A stretch of DNA of 64,000 nt from Acetilactobacillus jinshanensis (GCF_004359375.1 NZ_CP034726.1:930001-994000); one strand, 5' to 3'. Counted from the first letter of the stretch, positions 53,502-62,565 are shown. Made by a program: numbers and translations. The notes: generated by a model from the letters alone, not told the origin.

Positions 53502-54491
53502 ATGAAAAAAATATTTATGTACAACTTACTGAATATGGAAAAGCCGTTCGTCAAGCACTTTGCTGCACAGCATCCGGACGTTACGTTTGCTGGAACGCCA
53601 GATAAGTTGACTTCTAAGAACGTTGGCCTAGCAAAGGGTGCTGACGGGATCTCGATCCACTTTAATTCACCGGAAAAGAGCCTTTACTCAAGTTTACATA
53701 AGTTCGGTGTCAAGATCATCGGGGTTCGTCAGACCGGTTATAACGAAGTTGATTTGGACGCTGCTAAGAAGAATCATCTGGTCGTTACTAACGTCCCTGG
53801 TTACTCGCCACGTTCAGTTGCTGAAATGGCATTAACCCACGTAATGTACCTATTACGTCACATTGGTGACATTCGTCAGCGCGAAGCCAAAGGTGATTTC
53901 TTATGGGCAGGGGATGAAGCCCGTGAGATCCATAACCTGACCGTCGGTGTCATCGGAACTGGTAAGATCGGTGGAACTTCCGCTAAGATTTATAAGGCCT
54001 TAGGTGCCAAAGTCTTGGGCAGTGATCCTTACCCGAATCCGCAGTTAAAGTCCACTTTAACTTACGTCCCGTTAAAGACCTTATTGCAGACTGCTGACGT
54101 AATTGTTCTTCATACACCGTTATTGAAATCGACCCGTCACATGATCGGTGCTAAAGAATTTAAGTTAATGAAGAACTCAGTCATCTTCGTTAACGTTTCC
54201 CGTGGCGCCGTTGTTGACACCAATGCTTTGATTGACGCTTTAAAGGACCACGAAATCGCGGCTGCTGGTTTAGATACCATCGAAGACGAAGGCAATACTT
54301 TTAACCGTGACAACAAAGGCACGATTCCGAATCAGTACATCAAACAGTTAATTAACATGCCAAACGTCTTAATTACACCGCATGTCGCTTATGACACCGA
54401 TAACTCGGTCAAGAACATGGTCGAGATTTCGTTGAATGATATTTATGACGTGATCAACGGTAAATCAGTTAAGGACCAACTTAATAAATAA
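53502..54491 (+). CDS. D-2-hydroxyacid (D-lactate-type) dehydrogenase
   Basis: 329 residues, the normal length. NAD-dependent reduction of 2-keto acids to D-2-hydroxy acids in the cytosol. The Rossmann motif GVIGTGKIGG is at about 150-160. The catalytic triad Arg (NVSRGAVVDT), Glu (DTIEDE) and His (ITPHVAYDT) is in order. The active-site loop GVRQTGYNEVDL resembles the fermentative D-LDH and D-hydroxyisocaproate dehydrogenase branch, so pyruvate or branched keto acids are possible. It has its own promoter region and terminator. Without alignment I do not call it ldhA. Confidence 0.9.
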   Translation: MKKIFMYNLLNMEKPFVKHFAAQHPDVTFAGTPDKLTSKNVGLAKGADGISIHFNSPEKSLYSSLHKFGVKIIGVRQTGYNEVDLDAAKKNHLVVTNVPGYSPRSVAEMALTHVMYLLRHIGDIRQREAKGDFLWAGDEAREIHNLTVGVIGTGKIGGTSAKIYKALGAKVLGSDPYPNPQLKSTLTYVPLKTLLQTADVIVLHTPLLKSTRHMIGAKEFKLMKNSVIFVNVSRGAVVDTNALIDALKDHEIAAAGLDTIEDEGNTFNRDNKGTIPNQYIKQLINMPNVLITPHVAYDTDNSVKNMVEISLNDIYDVINGKSVKDQLNK

Positions 54492-54518
54492 GCGCTAATC
54501 TGAATACGATAAAAAAAT

Positions 54519-54553
54519 AATCCGTCCTGAATTAAATTCAGGGCGGATTTTTG
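54519..54553 (+). terminator. Terminator of the dehydrogenase gene
   Basis: The stem AATCCGTCCTGAATT/AATTCAGGGCGGATT is followed by TTTTG. Confidence 0.85.
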
Positions 54554-54566
54554 CGTGATCGTAAAA

Positions 54567-54601
54567 CAAAAAGAACCAATTATTTTAATATCAATTAGTT
54601 C
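54567..54601 (-). terminator. Terminator of the hypothetical gene at 54602-55060
   Basis: The arms AAGAACTAATTGA and AATTGGTTCTT precede TTTTTG on the minus strand. The stem reaches the stop codon. Confidence 0.7.
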
Positions 54602-55060
54602 TTAATCGTCATATACGTAGTGTTCAGAATCTAAAATCTTTGGTAAACGCTTGGCGTTACGGTTTAAGAATGACTTGTCATCGCTAGTCGTCTGAATCTT
54701 GAAACGTAACTTCTTGTTGAACGGATTCAGGACTTGATCCTTAAGGAATACGATTAAACTAGGACCTAAGATATGACCGATTTTGATCCGATCGATGTGA
54801 ACCTTGTTAATGATCGAGACATCAGCAATCCCTTTCTTAGGATCCTTAGCTAGATGGAAAATAATGATACCGTGTTTATCAAGCGACACGTAACAATCTT
54901 CCTTCAGATTGACCTTACCTTCGGAAGTGACGTGCTTAAAGTTCTTGATGGTGGCTTTTAAGACATTCCTTAAATTCGAGTCATAACCGTTATTTTTCTT
55001 GTAATTAAGGATCTGACGGCTAATGATGTCGATCAGCTTCTCAGCTTTCTGTTCTGCCAT
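54602..55060 (-). CDS. Hypothetical protein
   Basis: 152 residues, soluble, basic. An N-terminal helix (EKLIDIISRQILNYKKN) is followed by a beta-rich middle (DCYVSLDKHGIIIFHLAKD) and a C-terminal basic segment. I do not recognise the family; the alternating strands could form a small PH-like or sheet domain. The ATG has AAGGTGG about eight bases upstream. It is transcribed alone and ends in a terminator that touches the stop codon. Confidence 0.6.
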   Translation of the reverse strand: MAEQKAEKLIDIISRQILNYKKNNGYDSNLRNVLKATIKNFKHVTSEGKVNLKEDCYVSLDKHGIIIFHLAKDPKKGIADVSIINKVHIDRIKIGHILGPSLIVFLKDQVLNPFNKKLRFKIQTTSDDKSFLNRNAKRLPKILDSEHYVYDD

Positions 55061-55180
55061 GATTTAAACCACCTTTCTGATTGGGATAAATTAATTATAC
55101 ATCATTCTACAGACATGTTTAATTATTAATTAAGAAAGCCGTTTAATCCCATTCGTTACGGGATTACTCAAACGTTAAAA

Positions 55181-55208
55181 GTTGGCTCAAAAACATAATT
55201 TGCTATAA
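55181..55208 (+). promoter_or_regulatory. Promoter of the 55.2-56.5 kb gene group
   Basis: TTGGCT, 16 bases, TATAAT, with TTGC just before the -10. The first start codon lies about 38 bases downstream. Confidence 0.65.
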
Positions 55209-55245
55209 TAAGGGCGTAAGATTCGAATTAAAGGAATTGATAAAC

Positions 55246-55479
55246 GTGCGTTTTCATTCGGCTCACTTGTATGATAATACTACTAAACATCTTGTTAAGG
55301 GATATTTAGAAAACATCGCGATGACACCGATTCATTTTCGTTATTACCCCAGCGCGACTAATCAGCTGCATCCAGGTGATTCAGTCGACACTGACGTAAT
55401 GAAGTACGGTGTTCTGAGCGTTAAAAAGTACGGTCAGAAACGAATGCAGGCAATTTTGATTAACCCAAACATAATTTAG
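55246..55479 (+). CDS. Small hypothetical protein
   Basis: 77 residues from a GTG with AAAGGA about ten bases upstream; a TTG at 55237 is too near that site. Soluble, rich in His and Tyr, beta-like (PIHFRYYPSATNQLHPGD). I do not recognise it. It is 10 bases ahead of the next small gene, so it leads a likely three-gene transcript ending with the tag glycosylase. Confidence 0.55.
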   Translation: MRFHSAHLYDNTTKHLVKGYLENIAMTPIHFRYYPSATNQLHPGDSVDTDVMKYGVLSVKKYGQKRMQAILINPNII

Positions 55480-55489
55480 GGATGATTAT

Positions 55490-55936
55490 ATGAATTTACC
55501 ATCTGAAGCTAAATCATTAGCGAAATATTTATCGAAAATTGAAGATCGATTAACCCATTTAAAATCTGACGACGTTGAAAAGCGTTATCAGTTCTTCTCG
55601 ATTGCCATGGATAAATGTACCCACTTTGAAAGTAAACTGGGGACAACTGGGGTCTCGTTATTAAACATCATGGAGAGTAATCGGTTAAGTACCGGTGAAG
55701 AACTATATAGCTATTTATACAGCGAATTACCGTCCAATATCGACGGTAAAAACGAGATTAACCCGATGATTCGGGACGCTGCTAAACAGATCTCGGAGAT
55801 TAAGGATGCCAAATGCATCTACCAGGAAACGCCGTCTGGTGACGTTAATCTATCCACTAATCAGGAGATTCATACGGCTTTTGACCGTTTGATCAAAGCT
55901 TGTTATGAGGCGGCTGCTAAGGCATCGATTAAGTAA
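55490..55936 (+). CDS. Hypothetical helical protein
   Basis: 148 residues, soluble, helical by composition and acidic overall. Not recognised. The first 45 residues (LAKYLSKIEDRLTHLKSDDV) could form a coiled coil. The ATG follows GGGATGATT. It lies between a small unknown gene and the tag gene, with gaps of 10 and 18 bases, so the three are probably one operon; a DNA-damage link is only guilt by association. Confidence 0.6.
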   Translation: MNLPSEAKSLAKYLSKIEDRLTHLKSDDVEKRYQFFSIAMDKCTHFESKLGTTGVSLLNIMESNRLSTGEELYSYLYSELPSNIDGKNEINPMIRDAAKQISEIKDAKCIYQETPSGDVNLSTNQEIHTAFDRLIKACYEAAAKASIK

Positions 55937-55954
55937 ATAAAACGGGGCGATAGT

Positions 55955-56557
55955 TTGCAAACGTGTCCGTTCGCTAATGAGAGTCCACAAAGCAAATATT
56001 TTCATGACCACATTTGGTGCGTTCCTAAGACTGACGAACGCCAATTATTTGAGATGTTGACGCTAGAAACGTTTCAAGCGGGATTAACCTGGAAATTGAT
56101 TTTGAAGAAACGACCGGCGTTTGAACGTGCTTTTCAACATTTCGACTGGATCAAGATCGGTCACATGCGATCCGGTCGGTTGAAAAGGATTATGAACGAC
56201 CCAAAAATCATTCGCAATAAAATGAAGATCAAAGCAACGATCAATAATGCTCGGGTTTTAATCAAGATGCATAAGCATCATCAGTCATTGTCCCGATTGA
56301 CGTGGCTACCGGTTAAATACCATCCGGTTACTCACCGTAAGCACCATAATTATGCGTTACCGACCAAGCATTTCGTGCATTTATACTTACCGCTATTCAA
56401 GAAATATCATTTTAAATTCATCGGTCCGAAGATTTTGTATTCGTATCTTCAGGGTGCCGGGGTAATAAATGACCACGTGGTGGGCTGCTACAGATATCGA
56501 CAGATTATTGCGTACGATAAAAAATTCGCTCATCAGCATCTGCGATGTTACAAATAA
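55955..56557 (+). CDS. tag: DNA-3-methyladenine glycosylase I
   Basis: 200 residues from a TTG with GGGG eight bases upstream. It excises 3-methyladenine from DNA in base excision repair. Zinc ligands of the Tag family are in place: Cys4 (MQTCPF) and His17 (YFHDHIW), plus the C-terminal NDHVVGC His and Cys. LTLETFQAGLTWKLIL (36-51) is the signature helix with the substrate-pocket Glu and Trp. The middle is divergent; the usual S-F-x-x-Y-L-W string is not obvious. No terminator directly follows. Confidence 0.92.
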   Translation: MQTCPFANESPQSKYFHDHIWCVPKTDERQLFEMLTLETFQAGLTWKLILKKRPAFERAFQHFDWIKIGHMRSGRLKRIMNDPKIIRNKMKIKATINNARVLIKMHKHHQSLSRLTWLPVKYHPVTHRKHHNYALPTKHFVHLYLPLFKKYHFKFIGPKILYSYLQGAGVINDHVVGCYRYRQIIAYDKKFAHQHLRCYK

Positions 56558-56611
56558 ACTTTTTTAAATTTTTTGTGCAAACCCCTTAACAGATGATATG
56601 AACATGCTACA

Positions 56612-56675
56612 ACAGATAACGAATTGTGTAGTAATTATGTTGAATTGATTGATTCAATAGAAAGGTATTATCTGT
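56612..56675 (+). promoter_or_regulatory. Self-complementary leader of the 53-codon peptide gene
   Basis: ACAGATAA (56612-56619) and TTATCTGT (56668-56675) form a perfect 8-bp stem ending one base before the ATG. Inside, TTGAAT pairs with ATTCAA. The AAAGG ribosome-binding site lies between the inner hairpin and the closing strand, so folding could limit initiation. Confidence 0.5.
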
Positions 56676-56676
56676 C

Positions 56677-56838
56677 ATGATGTTCTTGAAGTCTCTTCAG
56701 GATTCCCTTAAGAGTTCTCATCACAAACTTGGCACACTTAGTTTATTAACTTTACTTTGCATTTTGAACCACGGTAGTGATAAAAGCGGTGATGCCGATC
56801 GCTATCAGATCCAAACCAAGTTACATCAGACAGAATAA
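56677..56838 (+). CDS. Small peptide of unknown function
   Basis: 53 codons starting ATGATG, with AAAGG about 12 bases upstream. A basic amphipathic N-terminus is followed by a short hydrophobic stretch (LGTLSLLTLLCIL) and a polar, charged tail. I do not recognise it; the hydrophobic part is too short for a sure membrane helix. It has its own strong terminator and a folded leader, which argues for a real, regulated small gene rather than chance. Confidence 0.45.
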   Translation: MMFLKSLQDSLKSSHHKLGTLSLLTLLCILNHGSDKSGDADRYQIQTKLHQTE

Positions 56839-56863
56839 ATTAAATATGAATATTAATATTGAG

Positions 56864-56900
56864 AAAGGTTTGGTGGAAATCACCAGACCTTTTGTTTTTA
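56864..56900 (+). terminator. Terminator of the 53-codon peptide gene
   Basis: The stem AAAGGTTTGGTG/CACCAGACCTTT is followed by TGTTTTT. Confidence 0.85.
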
Positions 56901-56909
56901 CCCCAATAA

Positions 56910-56930
56910 TGAAAGCGGTATCATTATTAT
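56910..56930 (+). promoter_or_regulatory. CcpA cre site overlapping the promoter of the FGGY kinase operon
   Basis: TGAAAGCGGTATCA (56910-56923) fits the consensus TGWAANCGNTNWCA at every position. It abuts a TATTAT -10 (56925-56930). This predicts repression by CcpA when preferred sugars are present. Confidence 0.75.
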
Positions 56931-56947
56931 AGACAAGGGTGATCCAG

Positions 56948-58435
56948 ATGCAAAAGTATGTTTTAGGAATCGATTTAGGGACCAGTGCGGTTAAAGTCTC
57001 GGCGGTCGACCACGTGGGTCGTTTAGCGGCTCAAGCAATCCGTCATTATCCGTTAATTCAGCCCAAACCGGGTTATAATGAGCAAAATCCTGATGATTGG
57101 GTCAAAGGTACCGAGGCCGCGATCCATTATTTAATGAAAAATAGTCAGTTACAGCCTGAATCAATTCAGGGTCTCAGCTATTCTGGTCAAATGCATGGCC
57201 TAGTCTTACTAGACCGAAATTATCAGCCGTTACGTTCGGCAATCCTCTGGAACGACACTCGGACTACTCAACAATGTCATGAAATTATGGATAAGATGGG
57301 GCAATCATTTATCAAGATCACCCATAATCAGCCGTTAGCCGGCTTTACGTTACCAAAAATTATGTGGGTGCAGGAAAATCAACCGAAACTCTGGCAAAGG
57401 GTTGCTTACATTTGCCAGCCTAAAGATTACGTTCGTTTGAAAATGACCGATCAATTAAATGTTGATTACTCCGACGCTACGGGAACCATAATGCTAAACA
57501 TGCGGACTCAGCAGTGGGACCCAAAAATCTTGAAGACGTTCCATATCTCACGATCGATGTGCCCGCCGTTAGTTGACTCAACTAGCTATGTAGGTAACGT
57601 GAGTGAAGCCTGTGCTAAATTAACGGGCCTGTCTACTAAGGCTAAGGTCTTCGCTGGCGCTGCAGATAACGCAGCGGGTGCCGTTGGTTCCGGGATTATT
57701 AAGCCTGGGATGATGTCAACTAGTTTAGGTACCTCTGGCGTGGTCTTAAAGTATGAACCTGACAAGAACGTTAATTATCAGGGTCAACTCCAGTGCGAAG
57801 ACGGTGCCATTCCTAAGACTTACTACTCAATGGGTGTTACGTTGTCAGCTGGTGAATCACTCCGTTGGTTCCGGAATACATTTTTGAAACATGAACCCAT
57901 GAAAGATCTGGACAAACTAGCTATGAAAGCACCCGTAGGATCAAATCGACTACTATTCACCCCGTACTTAGTCGGTGAACGAGCACCGTATGCTGATACC
58001 CGAATTCGGGGCAGTTTTATCGGTGTCGATGCCACTGATAACGTCGGTGATTTTGTCAGGGCCGTCATGGAAGGTGTCGGCTTTAGTTTTCGTGATCTAG
58101 CAAATATCTATCGGAAGCGGGGGACCCACGTTAAATCAGTTGTCGCAATCGGCGGTGGCTCCCGCAGCCCACTCTGGCCACAAATCGAAGCAGATATGCT
58201 TAATACCAACGTCTATAAATTAATCAATGAACAAGGGCCTGGCATTGGTGCCGCAATGATCGCTGCCGTTGGTCTCGGCTGGTTCCCTGATTTTCAAAAA
58301 TGCGCTAAGAAATTCGTTCACTTTGGTGAAGTTTATCGACCTCGCTATAATAACGTCAAAATTTATAATCATCTATATCCGGTCTACCATCAGATTTATA
58401 AACAAACAGCATTATTAAACCATCAGCTGTTTTAG
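56948..58435 (+). CDS. xylB: Xylulokinase
   Basis: 495 residues from the ATG preceded by AAGGGTGAT; a GTG nine bases earlier overlaps that site. FGGY kinase phosphorylating D-xylulose to xylulose 5-phosphate, which feeds the phosphoketolase pathway. Marks: the phosphate-binding GIDLGTSAVK at the N-terminus, SGQMHGLVLLD and ILWNDTRT in the sugar site, both characteristic of XylB, and the ATPase GGGSRSPLW near 405. First gene of a two-kinase operon with 12 bases to the next. No xylose isomerase or transporter is adjacent, so the xylulose source is unclear. Confidence 0.9.
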   Translation: MQKYVLGIDLGTSAVKVSAVDHVGRLAAQAIRHYPLIQPKPGYNEQNPDDWVKGTEAAIHYLMKNSQLQPESIQGLSYSGQMHGLVLLDRNYQPLRSAILWNDTRTTQQCHEIMDKMGQSFIKITHNQPLAGFTLPKIMWVQENQPKLWQRVAYICQPKDYVRLKMTDQLNVDYSDATGTIMLNMRTQQWDPKILKTFHISRSMCPPLVDSTSYVGNVSEACAKLTGLSTKAKVFAGAADNAAGAVGSGIIKPGMMSTSLGTSGVVLKYEPDKNVNYQGQLQCEDGAIPKTYYSMGVTLSAGESLRWFRNTFLKHEPMKDLDKLAMKAPVGSNRLLFTPYLVGERAPYADTRIRGSFIGVDATDNVGDFVRAVMEGVGFSFRDLANIYRKRGTHVKSVVAIGGGSRSPLWPQIEADMLNTNVYKLINEQGPGIGAAMIAAVGLGWFPDFQKCAKKFVHFGEVYRPRYNNVKIYNHLYPVYHQIYKQTALLNHQLF

Positions 58436-58447
58436 GGGGCCATCTTT

Positions 58448-59974
58448 ATGAATTATTTGATTGGAACTGATATCGGAACTTCAAGTACCAAAAGTATCAT
58501 GATCGATACGACTGGTAAGATCATCGCTCAGGATCTAGAAGAATATAATTTATTAACGTCCAAGCCATTGTGGGCTGAAGAGTGGCCGAATGTTTGGTTA
58601 AAGGCCGTTCAGGATACAATTCGTAACGTTGTCAAACGGTCGAAAGTTAACGTTAACCAGATTAAAGGGATTGGCATCAGTGGCTTGTACGGTGGCTCCG
58701 GGATTCCGTTGGATAAAAGTATGTTACCAGTTCGGCCCGCATTGATTTGGATGGACCGTCGCGCTCAAAAGGAATGTGAATGGGTCAAGAAGCATGTTGA
58801 CACCAAGCGCTTAGCCGAAATCACTGGTGATGATGTCGTTGACCCTTATTATGGTTACACCAAGATTCTTTGGATTAAGAACCACGAGCCGCAGAATTGG
58901 AAAAAGATTAAACTCTTTATGCCACCAGCTGATTACATTATCTATAAGTTTACTGGTGAGATTGCGATCAATCATTCGGCAGCTGGTAACATCGGCGGAA
59001 TCTATAACATTAATAAGCATTGCTGGTCAAAAGAAATGATGAAAGCCATGGGCATTCCAATGCAAATGATGCCACAACGGATGGTTGATGGCACGACCGT
59101 TGTCGGTTATCTGAATAACTGGTTTGCCAAGAAGATGGCTTTAAAGCCTGATATCCCAATCATCTCCGGTGGTGTTGACGTTGGTGCTACCGGTGTCGGG
59201 ATGGGTGCCTTTAAACCCGGTCATTATGTCGCTGACATCGGTTCATCGATGAACGCTTCATTGGTCACAGAAAAGCCAATTAAAGCTAAACGATTGATTA
59301 CATGGCCGTACCCGTTTAATTCTAAGCACCTGACCTATAACTTCTCGGGTGCCGCCACAGCTGGTGCAATCGTTAAGTGGTTCCGGAACGAAATGGCTCA
59401 GAAAGAGTTTACCGCTGAAAAACATGGTGGACCAAATACCTATAAAGTATTGGATCAAAAATCTAAAAACGTTAAACCCGGTAGTAATGGGATCGTGGCC
59501 CTGCCGTACTTCATGGGTGAACGAGCTCCGATCTGGAATTCAAACGCCCGTGGTGTGATTTTTGGCTTGTCACTAAGCCACAGCAAGTATGATTTATTCC
59601 ACGCTTTTGAAGAAGCGGTCTGTTATGCATTACGGAATAGTATGGAACAGATTGGCACCAACCTTGGCGACTATATCATTATTGCTGGTGGAGTAACCCA
59701 TTCACCGCAGTGGGTTCAGATGTTTGCTGATGTAACAGGTTATCCAGTTCGAATTCCGAAGAACAACGCGGAAGCTGGATTGGGTGACGCCATTATGGCT
59801 GGCCTAACTACTCATCAATTGAAATTATCCCAAGTCAAGCAGTGGCAGGTCTTAGGTCAGCCGGTTAAACCAAACCCGAAGAATCATCAGATTTACAATA
59901 AGTACTATCAGCTCTATAAAGACTTGTACCAGAGTCTGAAGGGTGATTTTGATAAATTAGTTAAAATTAATTAA
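58448..59974 (+). CDS. FGGY-family carbohydrate kinase (xylulokinase/gluconokinase-like)
   Basis: 508 residues. TDIGTSSTKS at the N-terminus, LIWMDRRA in the sugar site where XylB has ILWNDTRT, and IIIAGGVTHSPQW in the ATP lobe. It is a full-length paralogue, but the altered sugar-site motif (MDRRAQ, and GLYGGSGIP for SGQMHGL) suggests another substrate, for example an uncommon pentulose, a polyol-derived ketose or a gluconate-type acid. It shares promoter and cre control with xylB and is followed by a strong terminator. Confidence 0.85.
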   Translation: MNYLIGTDIGTSSTKSIMIDTTGKIIAQDLEEYNLLTSKPLWAEEWPNVWLKAVQDTIRNVVKRSKVNVNQIKGIGISGLYGGSGIPLDKSMLPVRPALIWMDRRAQKECEWVKKHVDTKRLAEITGDDVVDPYYGYTKILWIKNHEPQNWKKIKLFMPPADYIIYKFTGEIAINHSAAGNIGGIYNINKHCWSKEMMKAMGIPMQMMPQRMVDGTTVVGYLNNWFAKKMALKPDIPIISGGVDVGATGVGMGAFKPGHYVADIGSSMNASLVTEKPIKAKRLITWPYPFNSKHLTYNFSGAATAGAIVKWFRNEMAQKEFTAEKHGGPNTYKVLDQKSKNVKPGSNGIVALPYFMGERAPIWNSNARGVIFGLSLSHSKYDLFHAFEEAVCYALRNSMEQIGTNLGDYIIIAGGVTHSPQWVQMFADVTGYPVRIPKNNAEAGLGDAIMAGLTTHQLKLSQVKQWQVLGQPVKPNPKNHQIYNKYYQLYKDLYQSLKGDFDKLVKIN

Positions 59975-60000
59975 TAATAAATATTAAATATAATAATTCA

Positions 60001-60038
60001 AAAAGGCCTGATGCAATAAGCATCAGGCCCTTTATTTT
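60001..60038 (+). terminator. Terminator of the FGGY kinase operon
   Basis: The stem AAAGGCCTGATGC/GCATCAGGCCCTTT is followed by ATTTT. Confidence 0.88.
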
Positions 60039-60168
60039 ACGAAGATCAGTTGGTATATTAAAAAAGTTAAGTTTTTGTAACGGTTACGTAATCATGAGCC
60101 GTTAATATATTAAATGAAAGTTAAAGGAACTTCTGTTAAATCTTTAATTGGTAAAAGGAAATTTTTCT

Positions 60169-61278
60169 ATGGTTAAAGATCATAAATTGTTGAAAACTAT
60201 TTTATGGCCAGTCGTCCTAACGATCGGTCTTGTGCTTGCTTTGTTTATCGGTGGCGCTAACTTGTCAAACACGACTTCAGTTAACGCTGCGAACGCCTAT
60301 GATATTTCGGGCTGGCAAGGCTACATTAATAATCAGCAGGCTGGCCAGTTAAAACATGAGGTTAATTTTATGATTTTAAAGGCTGAACAAGGTGGCCTAG
60401 TAACTGATAATCAGTTCAATCACAACGCCTACGAAATGCAGAAGAACAACATTCCGTATGGTGCTTATGATTACAGTGTCTACGCCAATCCCGCTCAGGC
60501 ATCTGCCGAAGCTAAAGCATTATACCAGCGTGCTCCACAGGCTAACTTCTACGTCAATGATTCCGAAGAAAATCTTGCTGGCAGTCAGTACAACGCTTCA
60601 ACCCAGGCTTGGGCCAACGAAATTCATCAGATCACCACTAAACCAGCAATCTTATACAGTGGATCATACTTTATGAATACTCACACGACGCCGCAAACCA
60701 GAAATGCTTATGATGGCTTATGGGTCGCTCAATACGGTCCAGAACCAAACTTGCCTTACCATTATGATTTATGGCAATACACTGATTCCCATTACAGTCC
60801 GGCTTTGAGAGAACGAGTTGATGCTTCCGTCTTTCCAGATGGTGCTAATAAACCAATGTCATTCTGGACTGGTAAAAACGTTACTAAACGTCAGGCTAAG
60901 ATGCAGATTGCGTCTGATTCAAACGCCCAGCCAAAGATTCGTCGAACTCGTTCCGCTCGGAAAGTAATCAAGAAACAGGTTGTTAAGACGAATTATCGTC
61001 GTAATAATCGTAGATCCCGTGCCAAGATCACCTATAACCCGAACTATTACCGTTCCAAGCGAGTTCATTTATTACAGGTAACCGGCCGTCACGGCATCAA
61101 CCTTTATACCTTGAAGGGTAAATTTATCGGTCACGTTAACCCCAACGTGGTTTTAACGGTCGTTAAATACATTACCGTTTATCACAAGCGTACTGGTTAC
61201 ATGACTAAAGCCGTTGGTATTCACCATGGTCACTTAGACCTGTTTACTTCGAATAAGAAATTGGTTACTAAATACTAA
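60169..61278 (+). CDS. Secreted GH25 lysozyme (muramidase)
   Basis: 369 residues from the ATG preceded by AAAGGAAA; an upstream TTG lacks a site. A signal peptide (1-42, ending SVNAANA) precedes the GH25 domain (43-235): DISGWQG with Asp45, VNDSEE with the catalytic Asp131/Glu133 region, and LWQYTD. It hydrolyses the beta-1,4 bond after N-acetylmuramic acid. A basic linker (Arg/Lys/Asn-rich, about 260-300) leads to a C-terminal beta domain (VHLLQVTGRHGINLYTLKG...) that may bind the wall and is loosely similar to the end of the giant surface proteins. Likely autolysin. Confidence 0.9.
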   Translation: MVKDHKLLKTILWPVVLTIGLVLALFIGGANLSNTTSVNAANAYDISGWQGYINNQQAGQLKHEVNFMILKAEQGGLVTDNQFNHNAYEMQKNNIPYGAYDYSVYANPAQASAEAKALYQRAPQANFYVNDSEENLAGSQYNASTQAWANEIHQITTKPAILYSGSYFMNTHTTPQTRNAYDGLWVAQYGPEPNLPYHYDLWQYTDSHYSPALRERVDASVFPDGANKPMSFWTGKNVTKRQAKMQIASDSNAQPKIRRTRSARKVIKKQVVKTNYRRNNRRSRAKITYNPNYYRSKRVHLLQVTGRHGINLYTLKGKFIGHVNPNVVLTVVKYITVYHKRTGYMTKAVGIHHGHLDLFTSNKKLVTKY

Positions 61279-61302
61279 AAACTAAATTAATCTGTGAACT
61301 GA

Positions 61303-61352
61303 AAAGTCCTCTAATTACTAAGCTTTAGGCCTAGCAGTTAGAGGATTTTTTG
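61303..61352. terminator. Terminator after the lysozyme gene
   Basis: The arms AAGTCCTCTAA and TTAGAGGATTTTTT flank a long loop. It may also stop the convergent MetE-like transcript. Confidence 0.7.
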
Positions 61353-61371
61353 TTATCAATGATGTTGATAA

Positions 61372-62520
61372 TTAATTCCAGACTTTCTTAGCCGTATCAA
61401 CAACTAACCTAATCTTGGCCCACTGTTGCGCTTCTGTTAGATGGTTGCCTTCTTCAGTTGATGAAAAGCCACATTGCGGACTGATTGATAACCGATCCAA
61501 TGGAACGTATTTAGTGGCTTCATGAATACGGTGGATTAGATGTTGCTGGCTTTCTAATTCAGGTTTCTTGGTGGTAACTAAGCCTAAGACGACGCCCTTA
61601 TTACCATTGACGTATTGCAACGGCTTAAAGTCACCGCTACGTTTGGTATCGTATTCTAGGTAGTAGTTATCGACATTTTCTTTGCCAAATAATTCTTTGG
61701 CAACGGGTTCATAGCCACCTTGAGCAGCCCAATGGGAGTCATAATTACCACGACAGCTATGGGTGTTGACTACTAAATCTTTCGGTAAGTCTTTAATGGC
61801 TTCGTTATTAAAGACTAAGTTCAGTTTGATTAGTTTTGGCCAATCGATCTTAAGGGACGACTTCTTGGCTAACTTATCAATTAGCGAATGGAAACTTGGG
61901 TCACAAAGCGTCGCCCAGGTACAGTCATCTAGCTTAACGTCACGACAGCCAGAATTATATAAAGCGATAATTAGATCATGATAAGCTTTGCCGACGTCAT
62001 GAATTAGGTCTTTGAGATTGGAGTAGTATTTCTCCAAGGCCTTAATATTTTCAGGACCGCGGATCAATTCGTTAAACAATTGAGCTGGCGACGGAATACT
62101 TTGCCGAGCAACGATATCGGGATCATCACTGATTAGGTTATGAAGATAGCGATAGGCCTTTAAGTCGGGATGACCCGGATTAAAGGAGATCTTACCGCTT
62201 ACTCTAGCGGAATCCTTTCTGGTTTCTTCACCATGGAATTGATAACCGTGTTTATCTTTGACGTGGGCGATCCCGTTAAAGCCCCAGAAAGTATCTAAAT
62301 GCCACCAACTACGGCGAAATTCACCATCGGTGACGATCTTTAAGCCGTTTTGCTTTTCTTTTTGAACTAATTTAGCGATGTCCGCGTCTTCGATTTGGGT
62401 TAAATCATTCCGAGAGATATTTCCCAGATGATAATTTAGACGAGCTCGCTTTAAATTCTTGGGACGTAAGAAACTTCCAACAATATCATAATGTAAATCT
62501 TGGTTCTTAAACTTAGGCAT
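61372..62520 (-). CDS. MetE C-terminal-domain-like methyltransferase (YxjG/YxjH family), copy 1
   Basis: 382 residues, half the size of MetE. Cobalamin-independent methionine synthase family, catalytic domain only. Zinc ligands are in place: His254 and Cys256 in NTHSCRG, Glu289 in LEYD, Cys350 in SPQCGFSS. It probably transfers a methyl group to homocysteine or a related thiol, though the methyl donor for the short YxjG/YxjH forms is not settled. RBS AAAGGAGG. Last of three tandem paralogues on the minus strand, 45 bases after copy 2. Confidence 0.88.
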   Translation of the reverse strand: MPKFKNQDLHYDIVGSFLRPKNLKRARLNYHLGNISRNDLTQIEDADIAKLVQKEKQNGLKIVTDGEFRRSWWHLDTFWGFNGIAHVKDKHGYQFHGEETRKDSARVSGKISFNPGHPDLKAYRYLHNLISDDPDIVARQSIPSPAQLFNELIRGPENIKALEKYYSNLKDLIHDVGKAYHDLIIALYNSGCRDVKLDDCTWATLCDPSFHSLIDKLAKKSSLKIDWPKLIKLNLVFNNEAIKDLPKDLVVNTHSCRGNYDSHWAAQGGYEPVAKELFGKENVDNYYLEYDTKRSGDFKPLQYVNGNKGVVLGLVTTKKPELESQQHLIHRIHEATKYVPLDRLSISPQCGFSSTEEGNHLTEAQQWAKIRLVVDTAKKVWN

Positions 62521-62565
62521 AAGAATTGTCCTCCTTTAATTTAAATTATTTATTTATAAAATGGG

